Assembly (NCBI GenBank): GCA_004194705.1
Contig: SADC01000136.1
Span: 62,001-126,000, forward strand
Direction of reading: 5' to 3'
DNA length: 64,000 nucleotides
DNA from: Ditylenchus dipsaci
Taxonomy: Eukaryota > Nematoda > Chromadorea > Rhabditida > Anguinidae
Under the pieces are notes generated by a model. The model saw only the letters and a program-made list of their open reading frames with translations. It had not been told where the DNA came from and did not search any database. The position numbers and the translations under genes were made by a program. This document shows, in pieces, positions 1 through 12,493 of this stretch. The first letter of the stretch is position 1. Each line of letters starts with the position of its first letter.

Positions 1-2029
1 TCCTCTGCTAATCCATCACTTCCCTTTGTTTTCTAGCCAGTCAACAAGAAGCTTCAGAAAGAGGGTTGAGAAATGACTTTTGGTACTGGTGGGCTACATC
101 CCCCACCTCCACAACAATTTATTGTTTCCAAGTGCAAGAAAAAATGTTGGACAGGGGTCAAAAAGGCAGCGAGCCACTTAAAAGTGGAGGAATTTTCCCT
201 TTTCTGCCAAAAAAGAAAACATACATGTCAGTTTTACATATCTCTTGGGAGCCACCCTCAAAGGCCTTTCTTTCACCAAAAAAAGAAAGGGCTATTCACA
301 TTTTAGATGTTAGAAAAAATGTGCTACCAGTGGGAGTCGAACCTATGCCATGATGAATATTTCCCTGTTTTCTCATTTTTTTAATTTCGCGCTTTTTTGA
401 AATTTTATTTTTCAGGACGATACGTAAAAATGGCCAGTTTTGGGGGATGTGAAAAAAGAAAAAAAAGAACCGTTATAATTCAGTGATAATCCACTGAATT
501 ACATCGGCTTTTTGATGAAACCATTTTTTGATGAAATGTCTTTTTGTTCAAATAGTTTATTGTTGAATTCTCTAATTGATGCGGTATAGGCGCGCCGAAA
601 AAAAGATGGAAAAGTGCCCAGTGTGAAAAAGTGCCCAGTTTTTTTTAGTTCTAGTCAAAAGGCAAAATCTATCCTTTTTTGTAAAAAGGGTCTATTTTTA
701 TGAAAAAAGGGCCGATTTACTGTGAAAAAAACGCCCAGTTTTTGTGAAAATGTGTGTTCTGGATATACCCTGTCATATTTATTTTGCCTTAGATGAAGCG
801 TACTTCTTCTAGCCAACAAATGGATGTTCTAAATAATGTTAAAATATGTCGACTTAGTCCTTGATCTAGACTATTACCACAGAAACTGAGCACATTTTCG
901 AAAAACTGTGCAGTTTTACACAAAAACTGCGCAGATTTCGCCTTTTTGACGAGAACCGAAAAAAACTGGGCACTTTTTCACATTTCCTTGGCACATTTCC
1001 CCCAAAATGGCCATTTTTTGTTTTGTCTCTTTTTTTACTGTTTATATGATTTTTGTTCAATTTTCTAAGCTTGTGCAAAGGATTCGGTTTAGGATAGGCC
1101 ACAGACTCAAACGTATTTCTGAAACAGCTCAAAAAAATTGAATTCAAGCGCGGCGGAAAGGTCAGAAAAATAGGGAAACGCCTGCGCACCGAATCTTTGA
1201 CCATAAATCTTTGAATATATTGCTTTTGACATTTGACAAAATAAATATTAAATTATTTGTATGAGAGCGGGCAAAAGAAAAAAGTAGAATCGAGTCTATT
1301 CGGTAAAGACCTGTTTTTCGATCCAACCGGTTCAAAAAAATCGACCTTATCCTGTCCTGACAAAAACACAAAAATGCCCAATAAATATTTAATTGGTCTC
1401 AGATCACCCTATTTTGGCCAGTGCTATTTGAAAATGGCCTATTGTCAGGCTCCAAATTAAATTATGCACACAAAGACGTAAGAGAGCAGTGAGGGTGTTG
1501 GCCACCGGAAAGGGCACATGCCCAAGACTGGCTGCTTGAATGAGGCAATGATGAGGGGCAATGACCATTAGCCTTGCTTCTTTCATTAATTCCCTCGGAG
1601 GGAGATTGCTAGCTTATTACTTCTTTCTTATGGCTTCTGGTCCACTGCCTTTTTCGCTGCTGCTGTTGTTGGTCCAGCCAGTTTGTTAACCAAATAGTTT
1701 GGTGCTGGACATTGCTAATACTACCTCCTACTGTTGGTCAATACCACCACTGCTAAAGAGTAATCAAGTGGAAGGGAGGGAGGAGAGGCAACAAAGAGGT
1801 GGGAGACCACTTGTTTGCCTATGTCCAGCCGTGCATAGACTAGCCCGACTAAAGGAATGGTGATGACCTTTATCCCTGTATTGCATGCCCATTTACCCAA
1901 GTGATTACCTTAAACTTTTTTTCCAGTGCTGACTAATAAGTTATTTATTCGACTAGAAATCTGGAAGATGGGAGCTCAAAATTTTTCATAGATTGTTTTT
2001 AGATCACCCAGCGCGACATCTATTTGTCA
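1..2029. repeat. Repeat-derived, no gene supported
   Basis: 1-200 is a copy of the repeat that also occurs inverted at 9900-10010 plus 10437-10530. 595-1010 is a loose inverted repeat with AAAAGTGCCCAG units. 1460-2029 is low-copy sequence without a supported ORF. Confidence 0.5.
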
Positions 2030-2504
2030 GGCTCTACCCTGTTTCGTCCCAAATTGTTTCCGCCAAAAATCGTTATAGCCAAAAACGTTATATTTTTAAT
2101 TAATTAGTTCGCTACATATGGTATTTCTAACTAATTTTGTCGACATTCTCATTTACAAGTTTATACTCAAATTGATGCTAGAGAGCAGGTCTACATTTTG
2201 AGCACGAGGTTGTAGATGACCATAACTGCAATATTTGCTGAAAACCCTAAAATTTCCGGAATTCTGGACTTTTTCGAGAACTTTTGGGGTTTTTCAGCAA
2301 ATATTGCAGACATGGTCATATACAACCTTATGCGCAAAATGTAGCCCTGCTCTATGGCATCCATTCGAGTATAAACTTGTAAATGAGAATATCTAGAAAA
2401 TTAGTTAGAAAAACCATACGTAGAAAACTAATTAATTAAAAATGTAAGTTTTTGGCTATAACGATTTTTGGCGGAAACAATTCGGGACGAAACAGGGTAG
2501 AGCC
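2030..2504. repeat. Foldback element, about 475 bp
   Basis: GGCTCTACCCTGTTTCGTCC (about 2030) to GGACGAAACAGGGTAGAGCC (2504) with long matching arms (ATCGTTATAGCCAAAAAC and its inverse, AATATTTGCTGAAAA and its inverse near the centre). Confidence 0.75.
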
Positions 2505-2750
2505 ATTCGTCACGTCATTCGTCGTATGTTCTAGATCTAACAGGTAAGATGTGAAAGGCCAATTCCCGCCGAAATATGAACAAAAAGGTACAATTCTGGT
2601 ATACCCCCAGCACTCAATTCTGGTATACCCCAGCGCTCAATTTTGGTATACCCCAGCACTTAATTTGGGATACACTCCTCATGTTACCCACGATTGAAAG
2701 CTGAGGATGCGATTGAAAGATTGAAAGAAACACGAAACACGATTGAAAGC

Positions 2751-2992
2751 TTAAAGGGCCTGACCTCTTCCTACTCGGTGGTCCCCGCCAATTCAAAAAT
2801 TATCCCTTGATCATTGGACTTCTGTACGGATTTTTCCGCTAGGTTTCTAACAAAACTAAGCCTAAATTTGATTTCAGGCCTAGTTTTGTTAGAAACGTGG
2901 CGGAAAAATCCGTACAGAAGTCCAATGATCGGGGGATAATTTTTGTATTGGCGGGGGACCACCGAGTAGGAAGAGGTCAGGCCCTTTAAAGA
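2751..2992. repeat. Inverted repeat with about 110-bp arms
   Basis: Arms begin TTAAAGGGCCTGACCTCTTC and end with the inverse. Only about 15 bp separate them, so a transcript would form a near-perfect hairpin. 2580-2660 just before has ATTCTGGTATACCCC repeats. Confidence 0.75.
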
Positions 2993-3379
2993 AACAAATA
3001 TAGTGAAAAAAAATCATGATATTGAAACATTTTTTTTATTCGTGTCAATGGATGGCTGTTTTGTAATTATCAAATAAATTTATCAGCAGAGCTTAAAAAT
3101 ACAATTGTTCAACTAGATTTTTAATTTAAGAGAAAGCGCAAATCACGAGCTTGCAAACAATATATTGTTGTGTGGTTTTATGATAATAAAATGAAAAATT
3201 TTGCTTAAAAGAAAAGTATTGTGTCATTTTTCAAAAACTGAATGCAAAAAGTGCGATGAAACCGTTCGTTTAGACAAATGTGTATATCATTCGATAGAGC
3301 AGGAAAAACTGCACTAGAAACTACTTCAAGGTAAAGTGTAAACACGCTTTTAGTGTGTTTTGTAAGGCTCTCAAAATGT

Positions 3380-4830
3380 CGATGATTGTACCCCATTGAA
3401 TCACACCCCCGTGAATCATCGACTAAGGCGGATCATTGGGCTGTCTTTTCTTGCGTGCTCGTGCGTGCCTGTCCTTTCCAGTATAAAAGTGGCGACCAGA
3501 GAGCCCACCAGTATTCTTCTTGTTTTGTATGCCTTTGCTTATATCTGTTTATCGTGCTTTTAAAATAAATATTTTTCTGCGTAGCTTAGTTGACTGGACT
3601 TCCTCGAGACCTCAACCTGACCTCATCGAACATAGCTGTCAGAACTGAGACTACAGTTAAGTGAGCTCACCTCAGGACATACCTGATCGACCTACCCGAG
3701 ATACGTGGGCAACTTTGACTTCAAGCTGAAGTCAACTCTACTTGGATAGCTAGTAGCTCAGGTCCAAACTTATTCCAGCTCTAAGTCCAGCTCGGCTCAA
3801 GTATTCACAAGTGGTGCCCGCATTCTGATTAAACCTTTAAGATTAAGATGTCAGGACCAATCCGAAGATTGATTGCTCCTGCAAAAGCTCGGTTGATCCG
3901 CCACACAGCTGAAGTTGAACAGCTTCTCCAAAATCGCAACGATGATGATGAGCAGCTAGTGCAAGCTGAAGCAAGATCGCTAAGATCAAAGCTTATCAAC
4001 GTCATATATCTGCTCGACAGACAAAATGCAAGTGAGCTCAACACATTGCAGATCAACCAACCCTTGCTGATCGAGAAGCAGCTAATCGAGAATATCTTGC
4101 ACAAACAGAACAAGAAGACTCCTTCACCGCTGCTTTAGATATAGGTCGTGAAGCACTAGAAAGCCTGGAAACAGAGATTGGAGACGAACTCTCCACTGCA
4201 ACAGGTGCTACCACTGCACCCAATGGGGATCTGATCCCACCAAACCAAGATGATCAGCACTTTCTAAGTGATGATTTGTCCAGTTGCAACTTGCATCCAC
4301 ACAGACGTCAAGTGCGAACTCCAACTACACAAGCCGACGTACGGCTTCCAACTATGCAAATGATTAATTTCGATGGCAACCCACAAAATTGGTCGGCATT
4401 TTACGAGATGTTCAAATGCACCATTGGGAATCAGCCAATAAATGACGTCCAAAAGTTGCTGTACTTGCTCAGCCTTCTTCAAGGTGAAGCTAAAACTAGC
4501 GTGCAAGGTTTTGCAGTCAGTAGTGCTAACTACGGCATTGTTCTTCAATATTTGAAAGAGCTGCCAAAACGTTACAGGCAGAGCTCATTACTATGGCTTC
4601 TGCAAGAGATTCCATCGAATCTCTTCGAAAAACCTCGGAAACTATCTAGAGGATTTGTCGCCAATTAAAGCAGTTAGGCCACTCAGATGAGCACCCTCTC
4701 TTAGCTACAACCATCAAGTCTAAGTTTTTCTCTCAAACACAAAAAAAGTTCCCTAAACCAGTTCTGCTAAGACTAGCTGAAAAGGAAGCCAGCAGAAGCC
4801 AGAGATTATTTTTTAGTTGACCAGCTGTGG
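3380..4830 (+). mobile_element. BEL/Pao LTR-retrotransposon relic: 5' LTR-like region, PBS and broken gag
   Basis: An LTR-like leader has a TATA-type GTATAAAAG at about 3480 and AAATAAA near 3560. A primer-binding-like TGGTGCCCG follows at about 3812, and a gag-like reading frame begins at 3848. The part near 4340-4560 contains INFDGNPQNWSAFYEMF and LLYLLSLLQGEAK, typical of the gag-related DUF1759 region of BEL/Pao elements. The frame changes near 4130, again near 4600 and 4655, with stops. No protease, reverse transcriptase, integrase or 3' LTR was found. This is a truncated, inactive copy. Confidence 0.75.
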
Positions 4831-5204
4831 GTCTAAATTCACAGTTGGTCAACTAAAAAAAATCATATGATTATTTTTTATGTGCGCCTCAAAATTTCTG
4901 CTGTTTCAGAGAAACTTCACCGTGTTTTACAACAGTGATAGCAATTTATTTGACATATCAACCTTTTTTACAAAGCAAGAAGGATAAATTTTCAAGGCGC
5001 CCATTCAAAACAAACAAAGTTAAAACAAACAATGATAGCTTGTCAGAACATACTTTACAGTGTTTTTTTTGATAATTTGTTTAAATATCTAGCACTATTC
5101 AACTTTTTTCTCTCAAACAAAAAATATCGCTTTTCAGCTAAAGGACGGCTTTTCAGTTTTGACCTTAATGAATCAAGCAAAGATGGCAATTTTTTTCAGA
5201 AAAC

Positions 5205-5645
5205 ATGGTAAGAGCAAAACGTAGAGCGAGTAGAGGTTGCAGTCGCGGTAACAATGGAAGCAGTGCCTCTAGTGATTGAAACTCAAATGATGGTCGATCA
5301 GTATCTGGAGACAGTGCCAGTGAAGGCAGCAAGCCTGGCAGCAAGAACAAGGGAACTGTCAAGGCTTTCATATCTGGTGGAGTATCCTCTGTTGGCACTG
5401 GTATTGCGAGTTGGGCCGTGTGGAGTGGCTTTCCACAACTACAGGCATGGCTTAACTCAAACGCAACACTTGTTGGTTGGCTGACTTATGGCATAGGTGG
5501 CATGATTTTCCTCATGGCCTTGTTAATTGCTCTGTGGATGTGGATTCGCAAACGCATGCGACATGTTGCTAAGAAAAGAGCCGCTTTAAAGCAGAGAAAT
5601 ATAGATCTAGAAATGAGAATCCTCAATTTACATGCAAAACACTGA
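5205..5645 (+). pseudogene. Small Ser/Gly-rich membrane-protein ORF with one in-frame TGA
   Basis: From ATG 5205 (15 bp after TTTTTTCAG) the frame runs 146 codons to TGA 5643, interrupted only by TGA at 5277-5279 (codon 25). The N-terminus is Arg/Ser/Gly-rich (MVRAKRRASRG). A hydrophobic stretch at about residues 96-118 (LVGWLTYGIGGMIFLMALLI) is followed by Arg/Lys-rich residues and a short helical tail (NIDLEMRILNL). Translation could also start at an internal ATG. It lies just downstream of the BEL/Pao relic but shows no retroelement motif. I do not recognise the family. It may be a decayed gene or one with a misread codon. Confidence 0.35.
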
Positions 5646-5649
5646 TATT

Positions 5650-7260
5650 TACCGTGATTATTTCAAGTATTTATATTGTGAACTATTATAAACATGTATA
5701 GGCCGAAATATGATAAAAAAAATCTGTAAAAAACACAAAAAATTGAAAAAAATTAAAAAAAACTAACAGAAAATTTTGAAAAAGAAAGGGCACATTTTTC
5801 GTTGAAAAGGGCACATAAATTAAGACCAAAAAATGTGCCCTAAAAAGGGCACATAAATTAAGGCCGAAAAAATTTTTAGAAATTTTATGAATGAAATGAA
5901 ATTTTGGTTCAGGAGAGGCAGATAGCACAATTGGGTCGTGAAGTGTTGAAAAAACATTTTCTTATTCTTTTGAATTATTACGCATGATTTTGTTTTGAAT
6001 GTAAGCAAACAACACATCATAAGAAAGCCCAGACAAAGGGCTTTCGTATCAGTTTAAAAGAAATCGCTTAATAAATTCACTGCTCACCAGCCTTAAGAAA
6101 AAACCATACCTGACCTTGATGAGTCATCACGAAAATTGAGCTTTTCGATGGCATTGCACTTTTGTTCGGAGGTCGAATTTAGTAATATTCGTGCTCAGCA
6201 GGTTCGAAAGTCCTCAGGTAGTCCATCGGGTTGTTACAGTTTGCCTTTCCGTGTTAACGAAACGGGTTTTTTTTAGCAAAAAGGAATAAATAATCAATCA
6301 AGAAATCAAAAAATTGGCTAAATTGAACCTGAGCACCCACAGTTTATTTTCGCCATAACTTGTTTATTTTTTTACGTCTGATTGAGATTTTTTTTCAAAA
6401 GATAGAGGATACATTAGCAAATCGAATGATATCAAACATTCATTGTTGTATTCGCCACTTTAATAATTTCAGCTTTTTGAAAATATATCCTTTTCAAGTG
6501 CATTACACACAGAAGAAAAAAGTACAGTATGCCGAAAAGTTCATTGAAAAGAGGAAAAGCATTCTTTAATGGTCTTGTCTTCCAAATCTTTAGTATTGCA
6601 GTAGATGGCTCTTTACTGTCGGTCAAATCTTTCTTAAAAGCTGGCGGTGCTCTTCCTTAGAGATGGTCAAACCCAATACTTTCAAAAACCCAATACTTGC
6701 AATTTTAGCGCGCTTTTTATTACTAAATCGCAAAACTGATTTCACATTATATACCCAAAATCCAAAAGTAGATAATGATCATCTATATCAGAATTGACAA
6801 TTTTTTTCGAAGATCTCGAGAAAAATCCAAGTATTGGGTTTGAGTATTGGGTTTTCATAAACCAAAGAGTCTTCCTGTCTTCAATGAACGATTTGACGTA
6901 CTATGATCTTTTTTCTGGTGGGTAAGGCATATGAAAAAATAAGAAATTAAAAAAAAACAGAAATTATCAAACTGACAGAAAGATACCTATGAATGTTTAG
7001 AACCATTCGATTTGCTAATGTCTCTTATATTTTTTTGGAAAAAAAATCAAAAACTTATTGCAAAAATAAACATGGAAGTTTATAACGGACCACCCTGTAA
7101 ATTCATGTTCAGCTTTCCAACAACAATCAAACGACGATTTGTCGACACAGTGTGGCGTTCGACCTGTCATTCTGACCATCTTTAAGATCTACGGCTGGCA
7201 CTGATTGTGCTTATTTTTCCTCTACAACAATAAAATATTAAATTGAACAATTTTCCTGAA
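5650..7260. repeat. AT-rich repeats, no gene supported
   Basis: AAAGGGCACATAAATTAAG units at 5786-5865. An inverted element spans about 6340-7090 (AGCAAATCGAATG near 6417 with its inverse near 7010), within which 6665-6866 is a smaller foldback (CCCAATACTT). Confidence 0.5.
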
Positions 7261-7267
7261 ATTAGCT

Positions 7268-8138
7268 ATGAATATTAAGAAGGTGTGGAACAGCCTTTGG
7301 TGGTTCAGCCCCTACTGCCACAAGCCAAACATCAAGTTAACGGTCACTGCTCAAAGGTGCCGGACATCCGAGGTTGAACTGTGACAATATGTGATTGCAA
7401 AATCTTATTCTTGTCAAATGTTAATTGTTTCAGAACGTCGAGAAGTACATGCGCATCATCTTTTGCAAGAAAGAGTTCGACAAAGTTGTGGATACAGGCG
7501 AGGTTGTCATTTCTCGCATTATTTTTGCATTTTTATTTGAATATTTAGGCAGTTGTAATTCTGAGAACTTATGAAAGAAATCAGGAAGAGTTGAGTGATG
7601 AATGCGCTAGGGCTTACTTTGCTGCAGTTGAGTGGCTAAATGCACGTCGTGAGCACAATATTCAAAATACTTTTCAAATCAAATATGTTCTGGGTATATT
7701 TTCAAATCAAGATTTTCTCTACTCTTAAAAACACTTTTTAGACTTTACTTCCAGCCAAAGTATGACTTTCCACATCTAATACCAGTAAAAAAGCTGAGCA
7801 CGGTAGCCTAATGCATTTTCTTGTGAAAACCTTAATTGCTTTTTTAGGTGACCGTGATTGTCGAAGAAAATGGAACTCCGGTGGCGTACCCATTTGAAGT
7901 TGCTCTTGGAAACCAAATAAGAGAATTGCATGAGCGTCTGGCAAACCGAGTTTGTCTCTATATTTGCAAATGTATGTTAGTTAACTTGCCGTATTTTCAG
8001 CATGATCAGCAGTGTGAACCTAGCGGTGATGAAGCTCAGGTATGTTTCAGGCTTAATTTTCAACTTTCCGCTTTCCACTGACGTTTTTTCCAGGGTAAAG
8101 TGAATGAGTCAGTGGCAGATGACCAGAACAGGGAGTAG
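7268..8138 (+). CDS. Seven-exon gene for an unknown 171-residue protein
   Basis: Exons 7268-7372, 7434-7502, 7549-7686, 7742-7759, 7848-7949, 8001-8039, 8094-8138. Every exon is a whole number of codons (all phase 0), and together they give 171 residues ending NRE and TAG. Recognisable stretches are MNIKKVWNSLWWFSPYC, EKYMRIIFCKKEFDKVV, RAYFAAVEWLNARREH and GTPVAYPFEVALGNQIREL. No signal peptide or membrane segment is apparent and no family is recognised. Four of the six introns have a GTT-type donor (GTTGAA, GTTGTC, GTTCTG, GTTTGT), and one exon is only 18 nt, so exon 4 is the least certain. A poly(A) signal AATAAA lies at 8264-8269. Confidence 0.6.
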
Positions 8139-8263
8139 ATGTTTGCTAGCTTGTATCAGAGATTAACTTAAACAACAAGGATGCATGATGACGAATTCAC
8201 ATTGTGCTCTTTTTTATATACCTATTTTTTATGTGATGTATCATACCTCTGTGATTTATTTGA

Positions 8264-8269
8264 AATAAA
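8264..8269 (+). promoter_or_regulatory. Poly(A) signal of the seven-exon gene
   Basis: AATAAA 126 bp after the stop codon, within an AT-rich stretch. The position fits the 3' end of the preceding gene. Confidence 0.5.
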
Positions 8270-8339
8270 TTTGAAATTTCGTGTTTTACTTTACTAGTAT
8301 CGTACCTTAAATACTTAAAAATACTTGAAATTTAATTAA

Positions 8340-9670
8340 CTTAAGGTCGCGAAATCCCGTTTTGTAGCCAACCCACCCCCCCCCTTAAGTTTGCCCTCTC
8401 TTAAAAGATGCTAACCTATTTCTTGGAGCTGTAAAAAAATCTGACAAGTATTAAATCTCTACGCTTCTAGCTGAAAAATTTCCGCTTTTTGACAAAATGT
8501 CTTCGTTTTTCCGAGTTTCGTCTTAAAAAGCTGAAATGTCTGTGCTTTTGCACTGGAGGGGAAGGTAACAATCAAAAACTATTTTAAAGATCAATATCGA
8601 GAGATTTATCGGTAACCTAGCAATTTTTTTCGTCCTAATTCGATTTTGTGTCTTATTGCCGAATCCGGTTATTTTTCGCCTTGGCTCCTGTCGTTTAAAA
8701 AGCACTACATTAGCTGCCATAAGACTAAATTTGCAGTTTACTGAAAAAAAATTTTCGATGTTCAATCAGGACAAAGCTTTTTTGGGGAAAATTTACTTTT
8801 TTACAAATTTTGGTTTTGTCCAATCAGCTTGGAATCTTTTAACTTTTTTTCAAAGTGATAACATCGTCAGACAGATGCGCGTTTACAGTTTCTGATGAAA
8901 TATTATTAATTGAATTGTCTGATTAAAATGTGAAACAATAAGATTGAAGCATGAAGGAAGTCAGAAAAATAATTTGATTGATACTTTTGACTTTTTGTGT
9001 TAAATTTATAAAAGATACTGCAATAAATGATACCATATCAGAAACTAGAAGCGAAGGACTACCTGACGAAGTTATTAATTTGAACTTTTTTAACTAATCA
9101 GACAAACAACCAAAATTTGCCCAAAAAAGTATTTTCGCCCAAAAAAATCTTTTTCCGTAAAATCAGTCCAATGCAATGTGGCTCATGCGAAAAAATGAAT
9201 ATGAGAATATTTTTTAACCACATGGTTGAAATTTTGTGCTCAGATTTGTTATCGTCCAAAAATTTTAATAAACAAGAAAAAAAAGTAAATTAACCGAAAA
9301 AAAACAACAGGGGGGACTAAGGCGAAAAATGGACCAGATTTGGAATTATGGCCTTTTTGGCTTAGGGAGGAGGGCGATGAGCTCTATTAGAGAGGGAGCT
9401 TTATTTTTCATTCACTCCCTGGAGGAGGGCTCTATTAGGAAGGGGAGGCTCTATTGGAGGGGGGCCTTTATTAGAGCATTTACGGTAGATTAAAATTTAT
9501 TAACAAAATCGTTTCTTCAAGCAAACTTACCCCACTTTCCTAGCGCACTCGCTTACTCACTACTCTCCAAGTATATCTTGTCACTCTCGTGGCACGCTCA
9601 CCCATTTTTCTGACTCAGGAGCACTCGACACCGGCGGACATCCTCGCCTGAGTTAAGGCACAATTAAGAT
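8340..9670. other. No gene supported
   Basis: AT-rich, unsupported short ORFs only. 9300-9480 has GGAGGCTCTATTGGAGG-like units, a diverged relative of elements near 11119 and 30700. Confidence 0.4.
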
Positions 9671-9860
9671 TACAGTCTACTCTCGTTAAACTGGCACTCC
9701 AATAAACTGACACCCTCGATAAACTGGCACTTTGAAAAAGCCCTATTTGGCTGGCCGACAGAGAAATTAGGCAAAGTAACATCCCACTAAACTGGCACCC
9801 CGATAAACTGGCACCCCAGGCTGGTCCCCAGGGGTGCCAGTTTATCGAGAGTAGACTGTA
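9671..9860. mobile_element. Pogo-like MITE (190 bp)
   Basis: Perfect ends TACAGTCTACTCTCG... / ...CGAGAGTAGACTGTA with internal AAACTGGCACCC-type repeats. Same end type as the copy at 33238-33419. Confidence 0.7.
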
Positions 9861-10011
9861 CAAAGATCCCAATTACATAACTTTAACAAGAATGAACTAG
9901 AAAAGTGAAAATTTCTCTACTTTTAACGCTGCCTTTTTACCCCTGTCCAAAATTTTTTTCTTGCACTTGGAAACAATAAATTGTTGTGGAGTGTGTGGGA
10001 TGTAGCTTCCC

Positions 10012-10435
10012 AGCAGGGTGGTATACTTGACGATTAACTCAGCCATCAGCCTCAGCCGGCTGAGGTCTGAAAATTTCACCCCGGCCTCAGCGGTCAGCCG
10101 GGCCCAAAAATTTTAACTCAGCCGTCAGCCGGCTGATGGCTGAGTTAACCTCAGCCGGCTGACCTGAATTTAACAATTATCAACAGCCTGCAAGGAAATT
10201 TCATCACTAATTTTTTTTTATCAACTAAACACTTTAAAATTATCAGAAAAAACAGTTAAAATAAACAAAAAAACGCCAAAAATTCAATACGAAAAATTTC
10301 CTCAGTCGGCTGAGTTGGAAAAATTCCACCTCAGCCGTCAGCCATGCCAAAATTTTAACTCAGCCGTCAGCCAGCTGATGGCTGAGTTAAGACTCAGGCG
10401 GCTGAAGTTAGCCGGCTGAGGACACCACCCTGCTT
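10012..10435. mobile_element. CAGCCGGCTGAG element inserted in an older repeat
   Basis: Ends CAGGGTGGTAT / ACCACCCTG, interior packed with CAGCCGGCTGAGG palindromes. It splits an older repeat whose uninterrupted copy is at 1-200 (inverse). A second member is at about 54895-55120, in the other orientation. Confidence 0.65.
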
Positions 10436-10529
10436 CTTAGAGCCAAAAGTCATTTCTCAACCCTTTACTGAAGGTTTTTGTTGACTGGCTAGAAAACAAG
10501 GGATATCGATGGATTAGCAGAGAATTTCT

Positions 10530-12490
10530 ATTGGGTTGGCCAGTATGTTTGTGTGGCGGACCAACTAGAATAACTTTTTTTTGCATATTTATATTTATAA
10601 GATTAATGGGGGTGGAAAGCAAAAGACAAGCCCAAAAATGCCTGATAAAGTAAATACTCGTAGAAATATAAAAGGCTGTTTTACAAATACAAATAATAGT
10701 ATTAGGTAGAGTAGGACACGTGTGTGTAATTTGGCGGTACCCGTGTACCGTGCAGGCCGTTTATCTGAAACCCAAATATTCGTGTCGTATAGCAAAATTA
10801 ACCTGTGACACGGATGTGTATTCATGTTACACGCACTTGTCCAGCCCTAGTATTAATATGTGCAAATACCGTATTTCCTCGGGTGTGCCGTTTGGCCTTG
10901 GCCATTTGGCCGACTGTCAATAAGACCAATTGCAATATGACACAGTCGATAAAAATTTGAATCAGCTTTTAGCCGAGTCAATAAAAATACAAATAAGTTT
11001 TCGGCTTAGTCTATAAAAGATGGATCTCTATTTGGCCGAGTTGATAAAAATTTGAATAAGTATTTGGTTCAGTTGATAAAAAGTCGAACTAGTTTTTGGC
11101 CCGATTTCTAAAAATAAATACCGTATTTTCTCTATTAATGAACCCCTCATTAATAATGAACCCCCCTCCTATTTTTGACTAGGATTTTAGAGTTAAGGGC
11201 ATCTTTCATTGACAATTTTGAGATTCTTCGGGGGTCGAAAAATAATGAAATCGGGTGCGTTAATAGAGAAAATACGGTAAGTATATGGCCCAGCTGATAA
11301 AAATTCAAATTAGTACTTGGCCCAGCTGTTAAATGCTTTTTGAACGAATTGTTAAAAAATCAAAATGCTTTTGGCTCAGTTATGGCATTGTGCCAATTAT
11401 CTTTATTCGGATTAATAAAGTTTCAATCCGCAAAAATCCCAGTTATCGGAGGATAAGAAATGGCACACCCTCTAATAAAGCCTAGTGTCCAATGACTGAG
11501 AGGAAATTTCATGTTTTTTAACGCGGGAAGGGCTTTAAACTTTATTTTGTTTATGATTTTTTTCTTTTGGCCACATTTGTAGCTAAGACTCAGGGCTACC
11601 CAATAAAAATTTTCCAGCCACAAATCTCTGAAAAAACTTTGATAAAAATGCGTTTCCTCTCACTCTGCCATTCACTTTAAAGGACCATACTTATTGATGC
11701 AAATGAGAATATGGCAAATTCAAATGCGCGCGGGACACTTCTCTTTTGTCTCACACTCTACTCTTTGGAGTTGCTTCGAGTGACTCAAAGAAATACAGTG
11801 AGAGACAAAAGAGAAGTGTCCCGCGCGCATTTGAATTTGTCAAATTCTCATTTGATTTTGACCCAATTTTTTAAGACTTCTCTCAGGCAAGTTAGTTCCC
11901 ATTTTGTAGCCAGTGAGATGAGCTCCAAAATGAGTAGTAAGGCTGTACACCGAAATATACGCGCCAAATGGTACGCGGTCGTTTTGGTACGAAATTTTTT
12001 ACTGAGAATTGTTTCGGTAAGAGATTTTTAGTAAGAAATTTTTTCGATTCAGCACGAAAAACGGTATTTTGGTAAGAGATTTTTTAATACACAGTTATTC
12101 CGGTTAGTAATTCTATGGTAACAGCACGAAAAATTTCGCACCAAATCGACCAAGTACCAAATTGGCATGTATATTTCGGTGCACAGCCAGTAGTAATTTG
12201 CATGACAAAGTTTTAAAAATTAGGCCAAAAACAGAGTGTCACCAACAAGTTTTTTGAATTTAGAGGGCCGCTTATTTAGAAGAAATACGGTAGTAGAAAT
12301 TTCGCATCGCCACTTGGATTTCGATGGAGTGTTGACTTGAATGTGGACCTGAACATTTTTATGTAAAAATTTTTGACGCTACTTGAATATACCCCTGTAT
12401 ATCCAAGTAGGTTCAATAATTCTTTAGACAAATGCTATCAATGCAGCATGTACAACAAATATCTACACTGTAAAAGTTAAGCATTCTTCC
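10530..12490. repeat. MITE-rich intergenic stretch
   Basis: 10930-11400 has repeated AGTCGATAAAAATTTGAAT units. 11119-11280 is a MITE with ends TACCGTATTTTCTCTATTAA and inverse. 11701-11857 is an inverted repeat (GCAAATGAGAAT...GCGCGCGGGACACTTCTC). 11945-12185 is an imperfect inverted repeat (GCACCGAAATAT). No gene. Confidence 0.5.
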
Positions 12491-12493
12491 TTC

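Noticed and set aside
5277..5279. TGA as selenocysteine
   Set aside because: Ser/Gly-rich context, no thioredoxin-like or other selenoprotein motif, and no SECIS-like hairpin noticed downstream.
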